From CAUZEO01 sp963578625 (GTDB taxonomy: Bacteria; Verrucomicrobiota; Kiritimatiellia; SLOV01), in NCBI GenBank assembly GCA_963578625.1, contig CAUZEO010000153.1, positions 1-11,825 on the forward strand: 11,825 nt of DNA. Reading direction: 5' to 3'. Each line of letters begins with the position of its first letter. The stretch's first letter is position 1. This document shows, piece by piece, positions 1 to 6,351 of this stretch. The position numbers and the translations under genes are program-made. The notes beneath the pieces were generated by a model. It saw nothing but the letters and a program-made list of their open reading frames with translations, was not told the origin of the DNA and made no database searches.

Positions 1-1484
1 ATGGGACCGCCTTCCTGGGCCTCGGGGGTAACGTGGCCGACGATGAATCCGTGGGATCCGCCCGAGAATCTGCCATCCGTGATCAAGGCTACATCCTTGC
101 CAAGCCCCGCGCCCATGATCAAGGCGGTCGGTTGAAGCATTTCCGGCATGCCGGGCCCCCCCTTGGGACCTTCGTAGCGGATAACAACCACGGTACCCTT
201 GGTGATCTTCTTGTTCTGCACCGCGGTAAGCATGTCCTCTTCACAATCGAAAACCATGGCCGTTCCGAAGAAGGTTTCCCCCTCTTTTCCGGTGACTTTC
301 GCTACCGCGCCCTCCGGGGCGAGATTCCCGCGCAGAATTCTCAAGTGTCCGGTTCTCTTCAGCGGCTTTTCCCACGAGGCCAGCACATCCTGACCCTCGT
401 CCAAGTCCGGAAGTTCCCTGATGTTTTCCTCGATCGTTTTTCCGGTAACGGTCAGGCAATCGCCGTTCAGGACGCCTTGTTTTAAGAGATACTTCATGAC
501 CGCGGGTGAACCACCCACATTGTGGAGATCCTCCATCACGTACTTGCCGCTCGGCTTGAGATCCGCCAGGAAGGGGATGTGGTCGCTGACTTTCTGGAAA
601 TCGTCGATGGTGAGGTCCACTTCGACGCTGCGGGCCATCGCAATCAGGTGCAGAACCGCATTTGTCGAGCCGCCCAGCGCCATAACCATGACCATTGAAT
701 TCTCGAATGCTTCACGGGTCATGATGTCGCGTGGCCTGATGTTGCGTTCGAGCAGGACGCGCACCGCTTTTCCGGCGCTGGTGCACTCGTCCAGCTTTTG
801 CTTATTTTCCGCAGGTGTCGACGCAGAGTAGGGGAGGGACATGCCGAGCGCCTCGATTGCGGAAGACATGGTGTTCGCGGTGTACATACCGCCACACGCT
901 CCCGCGCCGGGACAGGCGTTTTTCACGATATCCATTCGTTCTTCTTCATTGATCTTTCCGCTGAGCAGCGCGCCATAGCACTCCAGCGCCGAGACGATAT
1001 TTACGGGTTCTCCGCCGGCTGTGAACCCGGGCTTGATTGTGCCGCCGTAGACCATCAGGGAAGGCCGATTCAAGCGACCCATTGCCATGATGCAGCCCGG
1101 CATGTTTTTGTCGCACCCCGGAAGGGTGATCAGACCGTCGTAATATTGGCCGCCCATAATCGTTTCGATCGAATCGGCAATGATATCGCGGGAGGGAAGG
1201 GAATAACTCATCCCGTCCGTACCCATGGAAATTCCATCACTCACTCCCACGGTGTTGAACCGCATGCCGACCATCCCGGCCTCCGTCACGCCGGTCTTCA
1301 CGGTTTCGGAGAGGTCCAGAAGATGCATGTTGCAGGGATTGCCTTCGTACCAGACGCTGGCGATTCCCACCTGCGCTTTTGTCATGTCTTCGTCGGAGAG
1401 GCCGGTGGCGTAGAGCATGGCCTGGGAGTGCCCCTGGCTGACGGATTGGGTGATGTGTCCGCTATGGCGGTTGATTGAAGTCAT
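1..1484 (-). CDS. ilvD: Dihydroxy-acid dehydratase, 3'-truncated by window edge
   Basis: Catalyses dehydration of 2,3-dihydroxyisovalerate and 2,3-dihydroxy-3-methylvalerate to the 2-keto acids, the third step of valine/isoleucine synthesis; cytoplasmic. The open frame runs 494 codons from an ATG at 1484 to the left edge without a stop. The family is about 560 residues, so roughly the last 65 are outside the window. The three iron-sulfur cysteines of the [2Fe-2S] type are visible: C51 in GNPCNMH, C124 in PGCDKNMPG (with the following Lys, the usually carbamylated residue) and C197 in GACGGMYTANTM. The late active-site motif DGRFSGGSHGF is present near residue 465. An AAGGA ribosome site lies 4 bases before the ATG. 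The related sugar-acid dehydratases are an alternative, but the motif set fits true IlvD better. It follows the amidohydrolase gene on the same strand after a 300-base repeat spacer, so it probably has its own promoter. Confidence 0.96.
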   Translation of the reverse strand, partial: MTSINRHSGHITQSVSQGHSQAMLYATGLSDEDMTKAQVGIASVWYEGNPCNMHLLDLSETVKTGVTEAGMVGMRFNTVGVSDGISMGTDGMSYSLPSRDIIADSIETIMGGQYYDGLITLPGCDKNMPGCIMAMGRLNRPSLMVYGGTIKPGFTAGGEPVNIVSALECYGALLSGKINEEERMDIVKNACPGAGACGGMYTANTMSSAIEALGMSLPYSASTPAENKQKLDECTSAGKAVRVLLERNIRPRDIMTREAFENSMVMVMALGGSTNAVLHLIAMARSVEVDLTIDDFQKVSDHIPFLADLKPSGKYVMEDLHNVGGSPAVMKYLLKQGVLNGDCLTVTGKTIEENIRELPDLDEGQDVLASWEKPLKRTGHLRILRGNLAPEGAVAKVTGKEGETFFGTAMVFDCEEDMLTAVQNKKITKGTVVVIRYEGPKGGPGMPEMLQPTALIMGAGLGKDVALITDGRFSGGSHGFIVGHVTPEAQEGGP

Positions 1485-1488
1485 ATCG

Positions 1489-1709
1489 TCCTTGTTTGAG
1501 AATGCAGGTTTCAGTGTTCAGGTTTCAGGATTAGAACATGCTTGCATGGCGAGAGGCCATCCTTGTTTGAGAGTAGGGTGTTCAGGGTTCGGGCTTCAGG
1601 AAAATGTCCAATATCGAATTCTCAATTTCGAATGTCCAAGAACCTTCGAAATTCAACATTGAGTATTCGAACTTCGACCTTTTCTGACAATGGGTTCCTT
1701 GTTTTTGAG
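1489..1709. repeat. Three dispersed copies of a 12-base repeat, TCCTTGTTTGAG
   Basis: TCCTTGTTTGAG occurs exactly at 1489-1500 and 1560-1571, and as TCCTTGTTTTTGAG at 1696-1709. After the first two copies the sequence continues in a similar way (a TGTTCAGG phrase, then TTCAGG). On the minus strand the copy at 1489-1500 provides the AAGGA ribosome site of ilvD, so a repeat unit abuts the gene start. Function unknown. Confidence 0.6.
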
Positions 1710-1763
1710 TACAACTCGGTCACCTCTCAAAACTCCGGCCCCGAACACCGACAACCGAGAACC
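1501..1763. repeat. Gene-free spacer of degenerate satellite-like repeats
   Basis: This stretch holds no convincing gene. It is a series of three low-complexity repeat styles. Positions 1505-1600 contain TTTCAG/TTCAGG phrases (GGTTTCAGTGTTCAGG and similar). Positions 1607-1680 contain AT-rich TTCGAA/ATTCGA phrases. Positions 1741-1763 contain a seven-base CCGA-type run (CCGAACA, CCGACAA, CCGAGAA). A perfect 9-base inverted repeat, AATTTCGAA at 1624-1632 and TTCGAAATT at 1645-1653, lies in the middle block. Similar mixtures are common between genes in PVC-type genomes (general knowledge, not checked). The ilvD promoter must lie here if ilvD is transcribed separately, but no convincing -35/-10 pair was found. 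Confidence 0.65.
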
Positions 1764-1778
1764 GCGGCCGGAGGCCGC
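1764..1778 (-). terminator. Perfect 6-bp hairpin downstream of the amidohydrolase gene
   Basis: GCGGCC at 1764-1769 and GGCCGC at 1773-1778 form a perfect GC stem around a three-base loop, 12 bases after the amidohydrolase stop. On the gene's transcript the loop is UCC. There is no U tract after the stem, so it is not a textbook intrinsic terminator. It may instead stabilise the 3' end or be a relic of a repeat. Confidence 0.4.
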
Positions 1779-1790
1779 ACTGAAACTGCT

Positions 1791-2627
1791 CTACCTGAAT
1801 TTCGCCAGCAGTGCCCCAAGATTATTTCCCAGAATGAGGTCCCGGTCGTTGTCGTTCAGGAACGGCATTTTTTCAAAGAGGTCCATTGTCTGCGGATAGG
1901 TGAGCCAGTCCAGGCAGGGTGAAAAGTCGGAAGCCCACAACAGGCGGTTCGTGCCGTATGCTTCTTTCAGTGTTTTCACGTAGGGCCATGCTGCCGTATG
2001 TGGATAGTCGTGACCCGGGTCGGTCATCGCGTAAAAGCCGCTCAACTTCACCCGGGGACCGGGATACGCCGCGAGTTCGAGCACGTCGCGCAGATTGCCG
2101 GCCGGGTCCGCGGGAGGCTCAGCTACCTGCGGCGGCAGTCCAAGATGAGAGAGGATCACATGTAGTTCGGGGTGCCGGTCCAGGATCGGCCGCCACGCCT
2201 GCCAGGCTTCACCCCTCGAATTTACGCTGATCAGCGCATGATGGTCCACGAGCCACTTCCAGCAGTCGTCCGGAATCTCCTGCAGACCCTGAACCTGTTC
2301 CGGTTCGAAGATGTAGAGACTCAGTCCCTTGAAACCGTCTTCCCGTACCTGGCCGAGGAACTCAAGGGAGAGCGATTCAGACGGATCCCGATATGCGACC
2401 GGATGTATCCATGATCGATCCTTGCTTGCGTTGCGCAGGTAATCGTAGTTGTTTGCGCACCAAGGGAGTGCCGCATACCCGACCACCAGCGCGCCGGATA
2501 CGCAGTACTCCGCCATCAGCGATTCAAAGCACTCCGCCTCCGCAATGTTTACGCCGGGCCGATTGGTAAAGGAACCGCCATATCCGTTCTCGAACAGGTG
2601 AATATGCGCATCGAATTTCTCAGACAC
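1791..2627 (-). CDS. Amidohydrolase-2 family metal-dependent hydrolase (COG3618-like)
   Basis: A 278-residue single-domain TIM-barrel hydrolase of the amidohydrolase superfamily, closest in style to the lactonase group that includes L-fuconolactonase and 2-pyrone-4,6-dicarboxylate lactonase. Visible motifs are DAHIH at residues 6-10 (metal-binding His pair after strand 1), SHLG with H161, VKLSG at 193-197 and WASDFSP with D234, the expected catalytic/metal Asp. No signal peptide, so cytoplasmic. The start is GTG at 2627, overlapping the end of the aminotransferase gene by 8 bases, with GGAG about 10 bases upstream; translation is probably coupled. The substrate is not readable. A lactone, or less likely a 2-keto or carboxylated aromatic acid, would fit the family. 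Confidence 0.85.
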   Translation of the reverse strand: MSEKFDAHIHLFENGYGGSFTNRPGVNIAEAECFESLMAEYCVSGALVVGYAALPWCANNYDYLRNASKDRSWIHPVAYRDPSESLSLEFLGQVREDGFKGLSLYIFEPEQVQGLQEIPDDCWKWLVDHHALISVNSRGEAWQAWRPILDRHPELHVILSHLGLPPQVAEPPADPAGNLRDVLELAAYPGPRVKLSGFYAMTDPGHDYPHTAAWPYVKTLKEAYGTNRLLWASDFSPCLDWLTYPQTMDLFEKMPFLNDNDRDLILGNNLGALLAKFR

Positions 2628-3750
2628 TTTTCAGAATCTCCGCAAGAGCTTGCAGGAAGCATTTGATATCGTTCTCGGTATTGTAGCCGTGGATTGCGAC
2701 CCGTAAGCGTCCCGCGTGAGACATGATGTGGATATTCCGGTCATGCAGTTGGCCGTTAATTTCCTCCGCTTTCGGATGCCGGAAGGCAAAGATGCCGGCG
2801 AGGGTTTCCGGATCGGTTGGCGTGATCAGTTCCACCGGAAGGTTTCGGACGCCTTCGATGCAAGTGCGTACCAGGGGATCGGCGTGTTGTGCGATCGCTT
2901 CGACACCGATCGAAAGGAGGTAGTTGAGCCCGGCGTTCGCCGCGTAGATCGCGCCGTAGTTCGGCATGCCGACCGAAAAGCTGTCTGCGCCGGGTTTGGT
3001 GACCGCCTGTTCGAAGCGGTCGTCTTCGAAAGCGTTTTCCAGGTTGAACCACCCTCCGGCGGTGGCCGTCCACTCGGCGGCGCGAGACGCCGGCACGCCG
3101 ACGAGTCCGCCGCCATGACTCGCCAGAATCCACTTATGGGTTGCGCTCACAATTAGATCCACGTCCTGCAGATCAAGCGGGATCCGTCCCAGGGCCTGGG
3201 TCACGTCCACCGCGATCAGACCGGGGGAGTTTGCCCGCACGGTGTTGACGACTTCGCGGAGCGGGATGCGGTATCCATTGAAGAAGCTGACGAGGGATAC
3301 GGTGACCAGCCGTGTTTTCGGCCCCAGCAGCGGTTTCAGATCTTCCGTGCGGAGCGCTCCTTCGCGTGCGCGCCATACCTTGACCGTCGCGGGACAGGAG
3401 GGCTGCAACCACGGCGTTGCCCCGGACGGGAAGTCCAAATCGTTGATGATGACTTCGTCGCCTTCCCGAAATCCGAGTGCGGATGCCGCGAGATTGTAGG
3501 CCTCGGATGCACAGGAACAGATGCCGATCTCCTTGGCGGTGAGCCCGTAGGCTGTTGCCACGTGCTCCTTGGCCGCAGAGCGAACCGCTTCGTGCAGCAG
3601 GCGTCCATCCATGCCAAGGATCTTGTCCTGAGCGTACTGGCGTATAGCCTCAATGACCGATCTCGGCGGAATCCCTTCGGCGGCGGTGTTCAAATAGACT
3701 CGGCCCGCCAGCGAGGGAAATTGCGAATTTCTGGATTCTTTTGTCAGCAT
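2620..3750 (-). CDS. Class V aminotransferase-fold PLP enzyme
   Basis: A 376-residue pyridoxal-phosphate enzyme of the class V fold (cysteine desulfurase / isopenicillin N epimerase-like group). The PLP Schiff-base lysine is K206 in SATHKW. D182 and Q185 in AVDVTQALG bind the pyridine ring and phosphate region. CSCASEA near 78-84 is the phosphate-binding loop, and NDLDFPSG near 103-110 resembles the epimerase-like branch rather than NifS/IscS. No desulfurase active-site Cys loop is evident, so sulfur mobilisation is unlikely. The ATG at 3750 was chosen because AAGG lies 8 bases upstream. Longer versions are possible from ATG 3756 or TTG 3789, adding up to 13 residues that look non-conserved. 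It is the first gene of an operon with the amidohydrolase and is divergent from the M20 hydrolase. The reaction (transamination, racemisation or lyase) is not resolved. Confidence 0.85.
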   Translation of the reverse strand: MLTKESRNSQFPSLAGRVYLNTAAEGIPPRSVIEAIRQYAQDKILGMDGRLLHEAVRSAAKEHVATAYGLTAKEIGICSCASEAYNLAASALGFREGDEVIINDLDFPSGATPWLQPSCPATVKVWRAREGALRTEDLKPLLGPKTRLVTVSLVSFFNGYRIPLREVVNTVRANSPGLIAVDVTQALGRIPLDLQDVDLIVSATHKWILASHGGGLVGVPASRAAEWTATAGGWFNLENAFEDDRFEQAVTKPGADSFSVGMPNYGAIYAANAGLNYLLSIGVEAIAQHADPLVRTCIEGVRNLPVELITPTDPETLAGIFAFRHPKAEEINGQLHDRNIHIMSHAGRLRVAIHGYNTENDIKCFLQALAEILKSV

Positions 3751-3758
3751 GCTCATTG

Positions 3759-3762
3759 CCTT
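3759..3762 (-). promoter_or_regulatory. Ribosome binding site deciding the aminotransferase start
   Basis: AAGG on the minus strand sits 8 bases before ATG 3750 but only 2 bases before ATG 3756, which favours the shorter protein. Confidence 0.5.
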
Positions 3763-3814
3763 GTTAGTATGGGTCCTCGGAATGATCAAATCTCAATTTG
3801 CAAAAAATGCTGAA

Positions 3815-3832
3815 ATCCGGGAATTGCCGGAT
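3815..3832. promoter_or_regulatory. Palindrome ATCCGG-N6-CCGGAT, candidate operator or leader hairpin
   Basis: A perfect 6-base inverted repeat with a 6-base spacer (GAATTG) lies in the roughly 100-bp divergent region between the aminotransferase and M20 genes. Its right end touches the AGGAGG ribosome site of the M20 gene (3833-3838), so it could act as an operator or, in RNA, as a hairpin beside the ribosome site. The same arms recur with a 10-base spacer at 5227-5248. No regulator gene is visible in the window. Confidence 0.4.
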
Positions 3833-3849
3833 AGGAGGAATGTTTAAGG

Positions 3850-5013
3850 ATGAGAGCGCACCCCATAGATCGAGCGACCTCCCTGCTTTGTGATCTCATT
3901 CGGTTCGACACCGTGAATCCGATGGGCAGGGACGCGAGCCTGACCCAACCCGTAGAGCGTCCGGTTGTAGAGTACCTGGAAAGCCTCTTTGAGCCGTTCG
4001 ATGTGCCGGTGACCCGGCAGGCGGTCGGCGAGCAGCATGAGAACCTGGTGGTGGAGATTGCCGGTGAATCGGATGGTTCCGCGGTACTTTTTGACGCTCA
4101 CATGGACACGGTCTCGGCAAATGACTGGGTCGAACAGGCATTTTCTCCCCGTGTGGAGGGTGACATCATCCTGGGGCGGGGTGCCTGTGACGACAAAGGC
4201 CCGATGGTGTCGATGATCCTGCCGCTGCTCGATATGCTGGAATCAGGGAGGCGGCCACCGTCCAAGGTTGTTTTTCTCGCCTCGGGCGATGAAGAGCACA
4301 GCGCAACCGGCATTCAGCATTTCGTCGAGACCACGGCCACGGAGTTTGTGCTTGGCGTGTTTGCCGAACCAACGGGAAACATGCCGGTCGTCCAACACAA
4401 GGGGGTGGCCCGGTGGGATATTACCGCGCACGGGAAAAGTGCGCATACATCCCAGCCGGAGATGGGCGTGAATGCGATCCATGAAATGATGCGGGTGATC
4501 GAAGCGATTGCTTCGTACCAGGATTCGTTGCAGGCAGGCCACGACAACCCGCTGGTCACCGGGCCCCGAATCACTCCTTCGATTATCCAGGGCGGCATCG
4601 GCCGGAACACGGTGCCCGACCAATGCAGGGTGAGCGTGGATTTCCGAATCGTGCCGGGGCGTGACCCGCAGGAAGAGCGGCGGAAGTTGATCGATTTTCT
4701 CGCCGATCGGGGTGTGGAATTGAGCCACGGGGATGCCCCGGTTTTGGTAAACCCGGTCAGCACGTCCCCGGACGATCCGGCAGTTCATTCCATTATGAAA
4801 ATTTGCAGTGCCGTGTTGAATGAGAAGGTGCGTCCGCACGGCGCTCCATACGGTACGAATGCGAGCCGGTGGCCTGGAGACATCCCCGCCGTGGTGATGG
4901 GTCCCGGCGACATCGGGAATGCCCATGCAATTGATGAGCGGATTACAATTCCGGAGATGATGCAGGCGGCCGAAATCTACGGGCAATGCATGATGACGGA
5001 TTGGGGGGCGTAG
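3850..5013 (+). CDS. M20 family metallohydrolase (ArgE/DapE-like deacylase or peptidase)
   Basis: A 387-residue di-metal amidohydrolase of peptidase family M20, hydrolysing an N-acyl or peptide bond in the cytoplasm; no signal peptide. The full set of expected residues is present: H84 and D86 in FDAHMDTV, D114 in GACDDKG (bridging ligand), E148 (general base) and E149 in GDEEHS, E173 in AEPT, and H359 in GNAHAIDE. The lid/dimerisation domain runs from about 180 to 295 and contains GKSAHTS, with the His used across the dimer. AGGAGG at 3833-3838 precedes the ATG by 11 bases, somewhat long. The gene is transcribed alone, divergently from the aminotransferase operon, and the two may act on the same substrate. 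The stop codon lies inside the edge of a hairpin repeat. The acetylornithine- or succinyl-diaminopimelate-specific members are possible relatives, but the substrate is not identifiable. Confidence 0.92.
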   Translation: MRAHPIDRATSLLCDLIRFDTVNPMGRDASLTQPVERPVVEYLESLFEPFDVPVTRQAVGEQHENLVVEIAGESDGSAVLFDAHMDTVSANDWVEQAFSPRVEGDIILGRGACDDKGPMVSMILPLLDMLESGRRPPSKVVFLASGDEEHSATGIQHFVETTATEFVLGVFAEPTGNMPVVQHKGVARWDITAHGKSAHTSQPEMGVNAIHEMMRVIEAIASYQDSLQAGHDNPLVTGPRITPSIIQGGIGRNTVPDQCRVSVDFRIVPGRDPQEERRKLIDFLADRGVELSHGDAPVLVNPVSTSPDDPAVHSIMKICSAVLNEKVRPHGAPYGTNASRWPGDIPAVVMGPGDIGNAHAIDERITIPEMMQAAEIYGQCMMTDWGA

Positions 5014-5032
5014 CACGGATATCCGATCCGTG
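5014..5032 (+). terminator. Hairpin repeat copy 1 directly after the M20 stop codon
   Basis: CACGGAT, loop ATCCG, ATCCGTG: a perfect 7-bp stem starting at the base after the stop codon and extendable by a G-U and an A-U pair. Its reverse complement, CACGGATCGGATATCCGTG, matches copy 5 at 5444-5462 except for two positions that form a pair with each other. No U tract follows, so it is better called a 3'-end hairpin than a proven terminator. Confidence 0.5.
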
Positions 5033-5035
5033 TTG

Positions 5036-5067
5036 CGGAGCCAACAGCCGGAGCCAAGAACCGGAAC
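5036..5067. repeat. 13-bp tandem repeat, about 2.5 units
   Basis: CGGAGCCAACAGC (5036-5048) and CGGAGCCAAGAAC (5049-5061) are followed by a partial CGGAAC. The style resembles the CCGA-type run at 1741-1763. No coding or regulatory role is visible. Confidence 0.6.
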
Positions 5068-5087
5068 ACTTTGTTGGAGCCTATACT

Positions 5088-5186
5088 GGCCGCGAAGATA
5101 CACTAAGGACGCACTGAATCCAGGCTTTCAGTGAACGAGGCTGCACCGATATTCCCTTGTGATTCTTTGCGTACTTTCGCGGCGCC
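5088..5186. repeat. About 99-bp element with imperfect inverted ends
   Basis: The left end, GGCCGCGAAGATACACTAA (from 5088), and the right end, TTTGCGTACTTTCGCGGC (5166-5183), are inverted copies matching at 14 of 18 positions. A second perfect inverted repeat, CACTGAA (5112-5118) and TTCAGTG (5127-5133), sits inside. There is no open frame of note within it. It looks like a non-autonomous, MITE-like or otherwise dispersed intergenic repeat. Related sequences of the CTTTGCGTTCTTTGCGGC type are widespread in environmental bacteria (from memory, unverified). Confidence 0.5.
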
Positions 5187-5256
5187 CAAAACGATACCTC
5201 ATTTCTTGGTGATAAGTTGTTGTTGGATCCGGTCATCTGGTGCCGGATGGGTTCTG

Positions 5257-5282
5257 CAACACGGGATACCCGCGTGCTATGG
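5257..5282 (+). repeat. Hairpin repeat copy 2 (degenerate)
   Basis: GCAACACGGGATACCCGCG and the following TGCTATGG align with the other copies after loss of four bases at the loop and gain of one. The core CGGG-ATA-CCCG can still pair. It lies in the convergent spacer, in the forward repeat orientation. Confidence 0.45.
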
Positions 5283-5283
5283 C

Positions 5284-5313
5284 CGTGGCACGGCGCCTCC
5301 GGCCCGTGTAGGC
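5284..5313 (-). repeat. Hairpin repeat copy 3, inverted orientation
   Basis: CACGGCGCC-TCC-GGCCCGTG at 5289-5308 forms an 8-bp stem with one bulged C and a TCC loop. The reverse complement, including its flank CCGTGCCACGG, matches copies 4 and 5, which shows that this copy is inverted. Confidence 0.5.
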
Positions 5314-5390
5314 ACCAGGGACGAGGAAAAGAAGCACACGAAAGGAGCCTGCTCACTTCGTTTTCAATTCTTTCTCTCTTCTTGGTCCGA

Positions 5391-5414
5391 CACGGGCTGG
5401 AAGCCCGTGCCACG
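5391..5414 (+). repeat. Hairpin repeat copy 4
   Basis: CACGGGCT-GGA-AGCCCGTG at 5391-5409 is a perfect 8-bp stem with a three-base loop, followed by CCACG as in copy 5. On the SMP-30 transcript, which is antiparallel, the loop reads UCC. Translated forward, this repeat gives the TGWKPVP phrase seen in many spurious predicted proteins, so open frames across it should not be trusted. Confidence 0.6.
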
Positions 5415-5443
5415 CGCTGTGGTTGCGTGATTGGGCTTCGCTA

Positions 5444-5468
5444 CACGGGTCGGATACCCGTGCCACGG
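5444..5468 (-). terminator. Hairpin repeat copy 5 after the SMP-30 stop codon
   Basis: CACGGGT-CGGAT-ACCCGTG (5444-5462) is a perfect 7-bp stem 16 bases downstream of the SMP-30 stop, followed by CCACGG. On the SMP-30 transcript it reads CACGGGT-ATCCG-ACCCGTG, the same orientation and loop that copy 1 has relative to the M20 gene. Candidate 3'-end hairpin for the SDR/SMP-30 operon. A U tract is missing. Confidence 0.5.
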
Positions 5469-5478
5469 AGATGAGTAT

Positions 5479-6339
5479 TCATCCTGCAAAGGGAGTTGCC
5501 GGCACGCCTTTGGTTTCCAGTTTGGCGCGGAACAAACCGCCCCCGTGGGGTTCGTCGAGGCCTTTTGCCGCGGAGGTGATGTACAACTCGTCGAGGTTGG
5601 GTCCTCCGAATGCGCACGATGTGGTCTGGGCGGAGTCGATATGAATCTTTCCCAGGAGTTCCCCTGTTCTCGGGTCCCAGTGGGCGACGCCGTTGCCTTC
5701 CCACATCGCGATCCAGATATTATCGTTCTCGTCGATCGCCATGCCGTCCGGCCACCCGTGGTCCGGTTTGTTGATTTCTATGATTGTTCTTCGGTTTGTA
5801 ATGTTTCCCGACGCGTCGTCGTAATCGAATGCGTCCACGCGTTCCAGCGCGGTATCGATGAAGTACATGGTCTTCCGGTCGCTGGTCCAGACGATGCCAT
5901 TGGAGATCGTTACCTTTTCCAGCATCGGGTGTACGGAATGATCCGCGTCCATCCGGTAGAGGGTGCCGACAGGCTGGTCGCAGGTTACGGTCGCGGTGCC
6001 TGCCCAGAATCTGCCCCGGGGGTCGCATTTCCCATCATTGAACCGGTTTTCCGGCAAGTCCGGTTCCGGATCGGCGAGGATCGTTAGCTCTTCGGATTCC
6101 AGGTCGACCACCCCGAATCCGCCTTCCACCGCGACCGCGATGCCGCCCCCGGCGCGGGGTACCACCGTGCCGACAGCCTGGCCCAATTCGATGACCCGGT
6201 CGGTCCCGGTGTCCGGATCGAAGATATGAATGTTGCCGATTTCGATATCGACCCAGTACAGAACATTGTTATGCCAGATCGAGCCTTCACCGAGGTCCGC
6301 GTGCGCGTCGAGAACCAGTTCTGCTTTGCATTCCTTCAT
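5479..6339 (-). CDS. SMP-30/gluconolactonase/LRE family lactonase
   Basis: A 286-residue six-bladed beta-propeller hydrolase of the SMP-30 (regucalcin/gluconolactonase) family, which opens sugar-acid lactones using one bound divalent metal. The expected metal and active-site residues are in canonical places: E18 in LGEGSIW, N101 and D102 in RFNDGKCDPRGRFWAG, N147 in SNGIVW and D198 in PDGMAID. No signal peptide, so probably cytoplasmic. A strong GGAGGA ribosome site lies 4 bases before the ATG, within the 12-base gap after the broken upstream gene, so it can still be translated well. It is the last gene of the SDR operon. In that context it would hydrolyse the lactone made by a sugar 1-dehydrogenase. 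The exact sugar is unknown. Confidence 0.92.
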   Translation of the reverse strand: MKECKAELVLDAHADLGEGSIWHNNVLYWVDIEIGNIHIFDPDTGTDRVIELGQAVGTVVPRAGGGIAVAVEGGFGVVDLESEELTILADPEPDLPENRFNDGKCDPRGRFWAGTATVTCDQPVGTLYRMDADHSVHPMLEKVTISNGIVWTSDRKTMYFIDTALERVDAFDYDDASGNITNRRTIIEINKPDHGWPDGMAIDENDNIWIAMWEGNGVAHWDPRTGELLGKIHIDSAQTTSCAFGGPNLDELYITSAAKGLDEPHGGGLFRAKLETKGVPATPFAG

Positions 6340-6351
6340 CGTATCCTCCGT

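Noticed and set aside
798..1478. A 226-codon plus-strand open frame opposite ilvD
   Set aside because: Antisense to ilvD, whose conserved motifs cover the same bases.
1532..1560. Possible leader peptide upstream of ilvD on the minus strand (short reading frames after a second AAGGA)
   Set aside because: The 9-codon frames contain no run of Ile, Val or Leu codons and no attenuator pair of hairpins, so branched-chain attenuation is not supported. The AAGGA is explained by the duplicated 12-base repeat.
3840..3893. A 17-codon upstream reading frame starting 10 bases before the M20 ATG
   Set aside because: Its ATG is only 1 base from the GGAGGA ribosome site, which suits the M20 ATG better, and the peptide has no recognisable feature.
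4243..5103. A 286-codon minus-strand open frame opposite the M20 gene
   Set aside because: Antisense shadow; the M20 frame has every catalytic motif, and this one has none and crosses a repeat.
5014..5468. CRISPR array
   Set aside because: The repeats are palindromic, unevenly spaced, in mixed orientation and diverged, and there are no uniform spacers or cas genes.
5131..5644. Open frames of 73-99 codons on the plus strand in and next to the convergent spacer
   Set aside because: They run through the hairpin repeats (the TGWKPVP and TRVGYPCHG phrases are translated repeats), lack family features and good ribosome sites, and partly overlap the SMP-30 gene.
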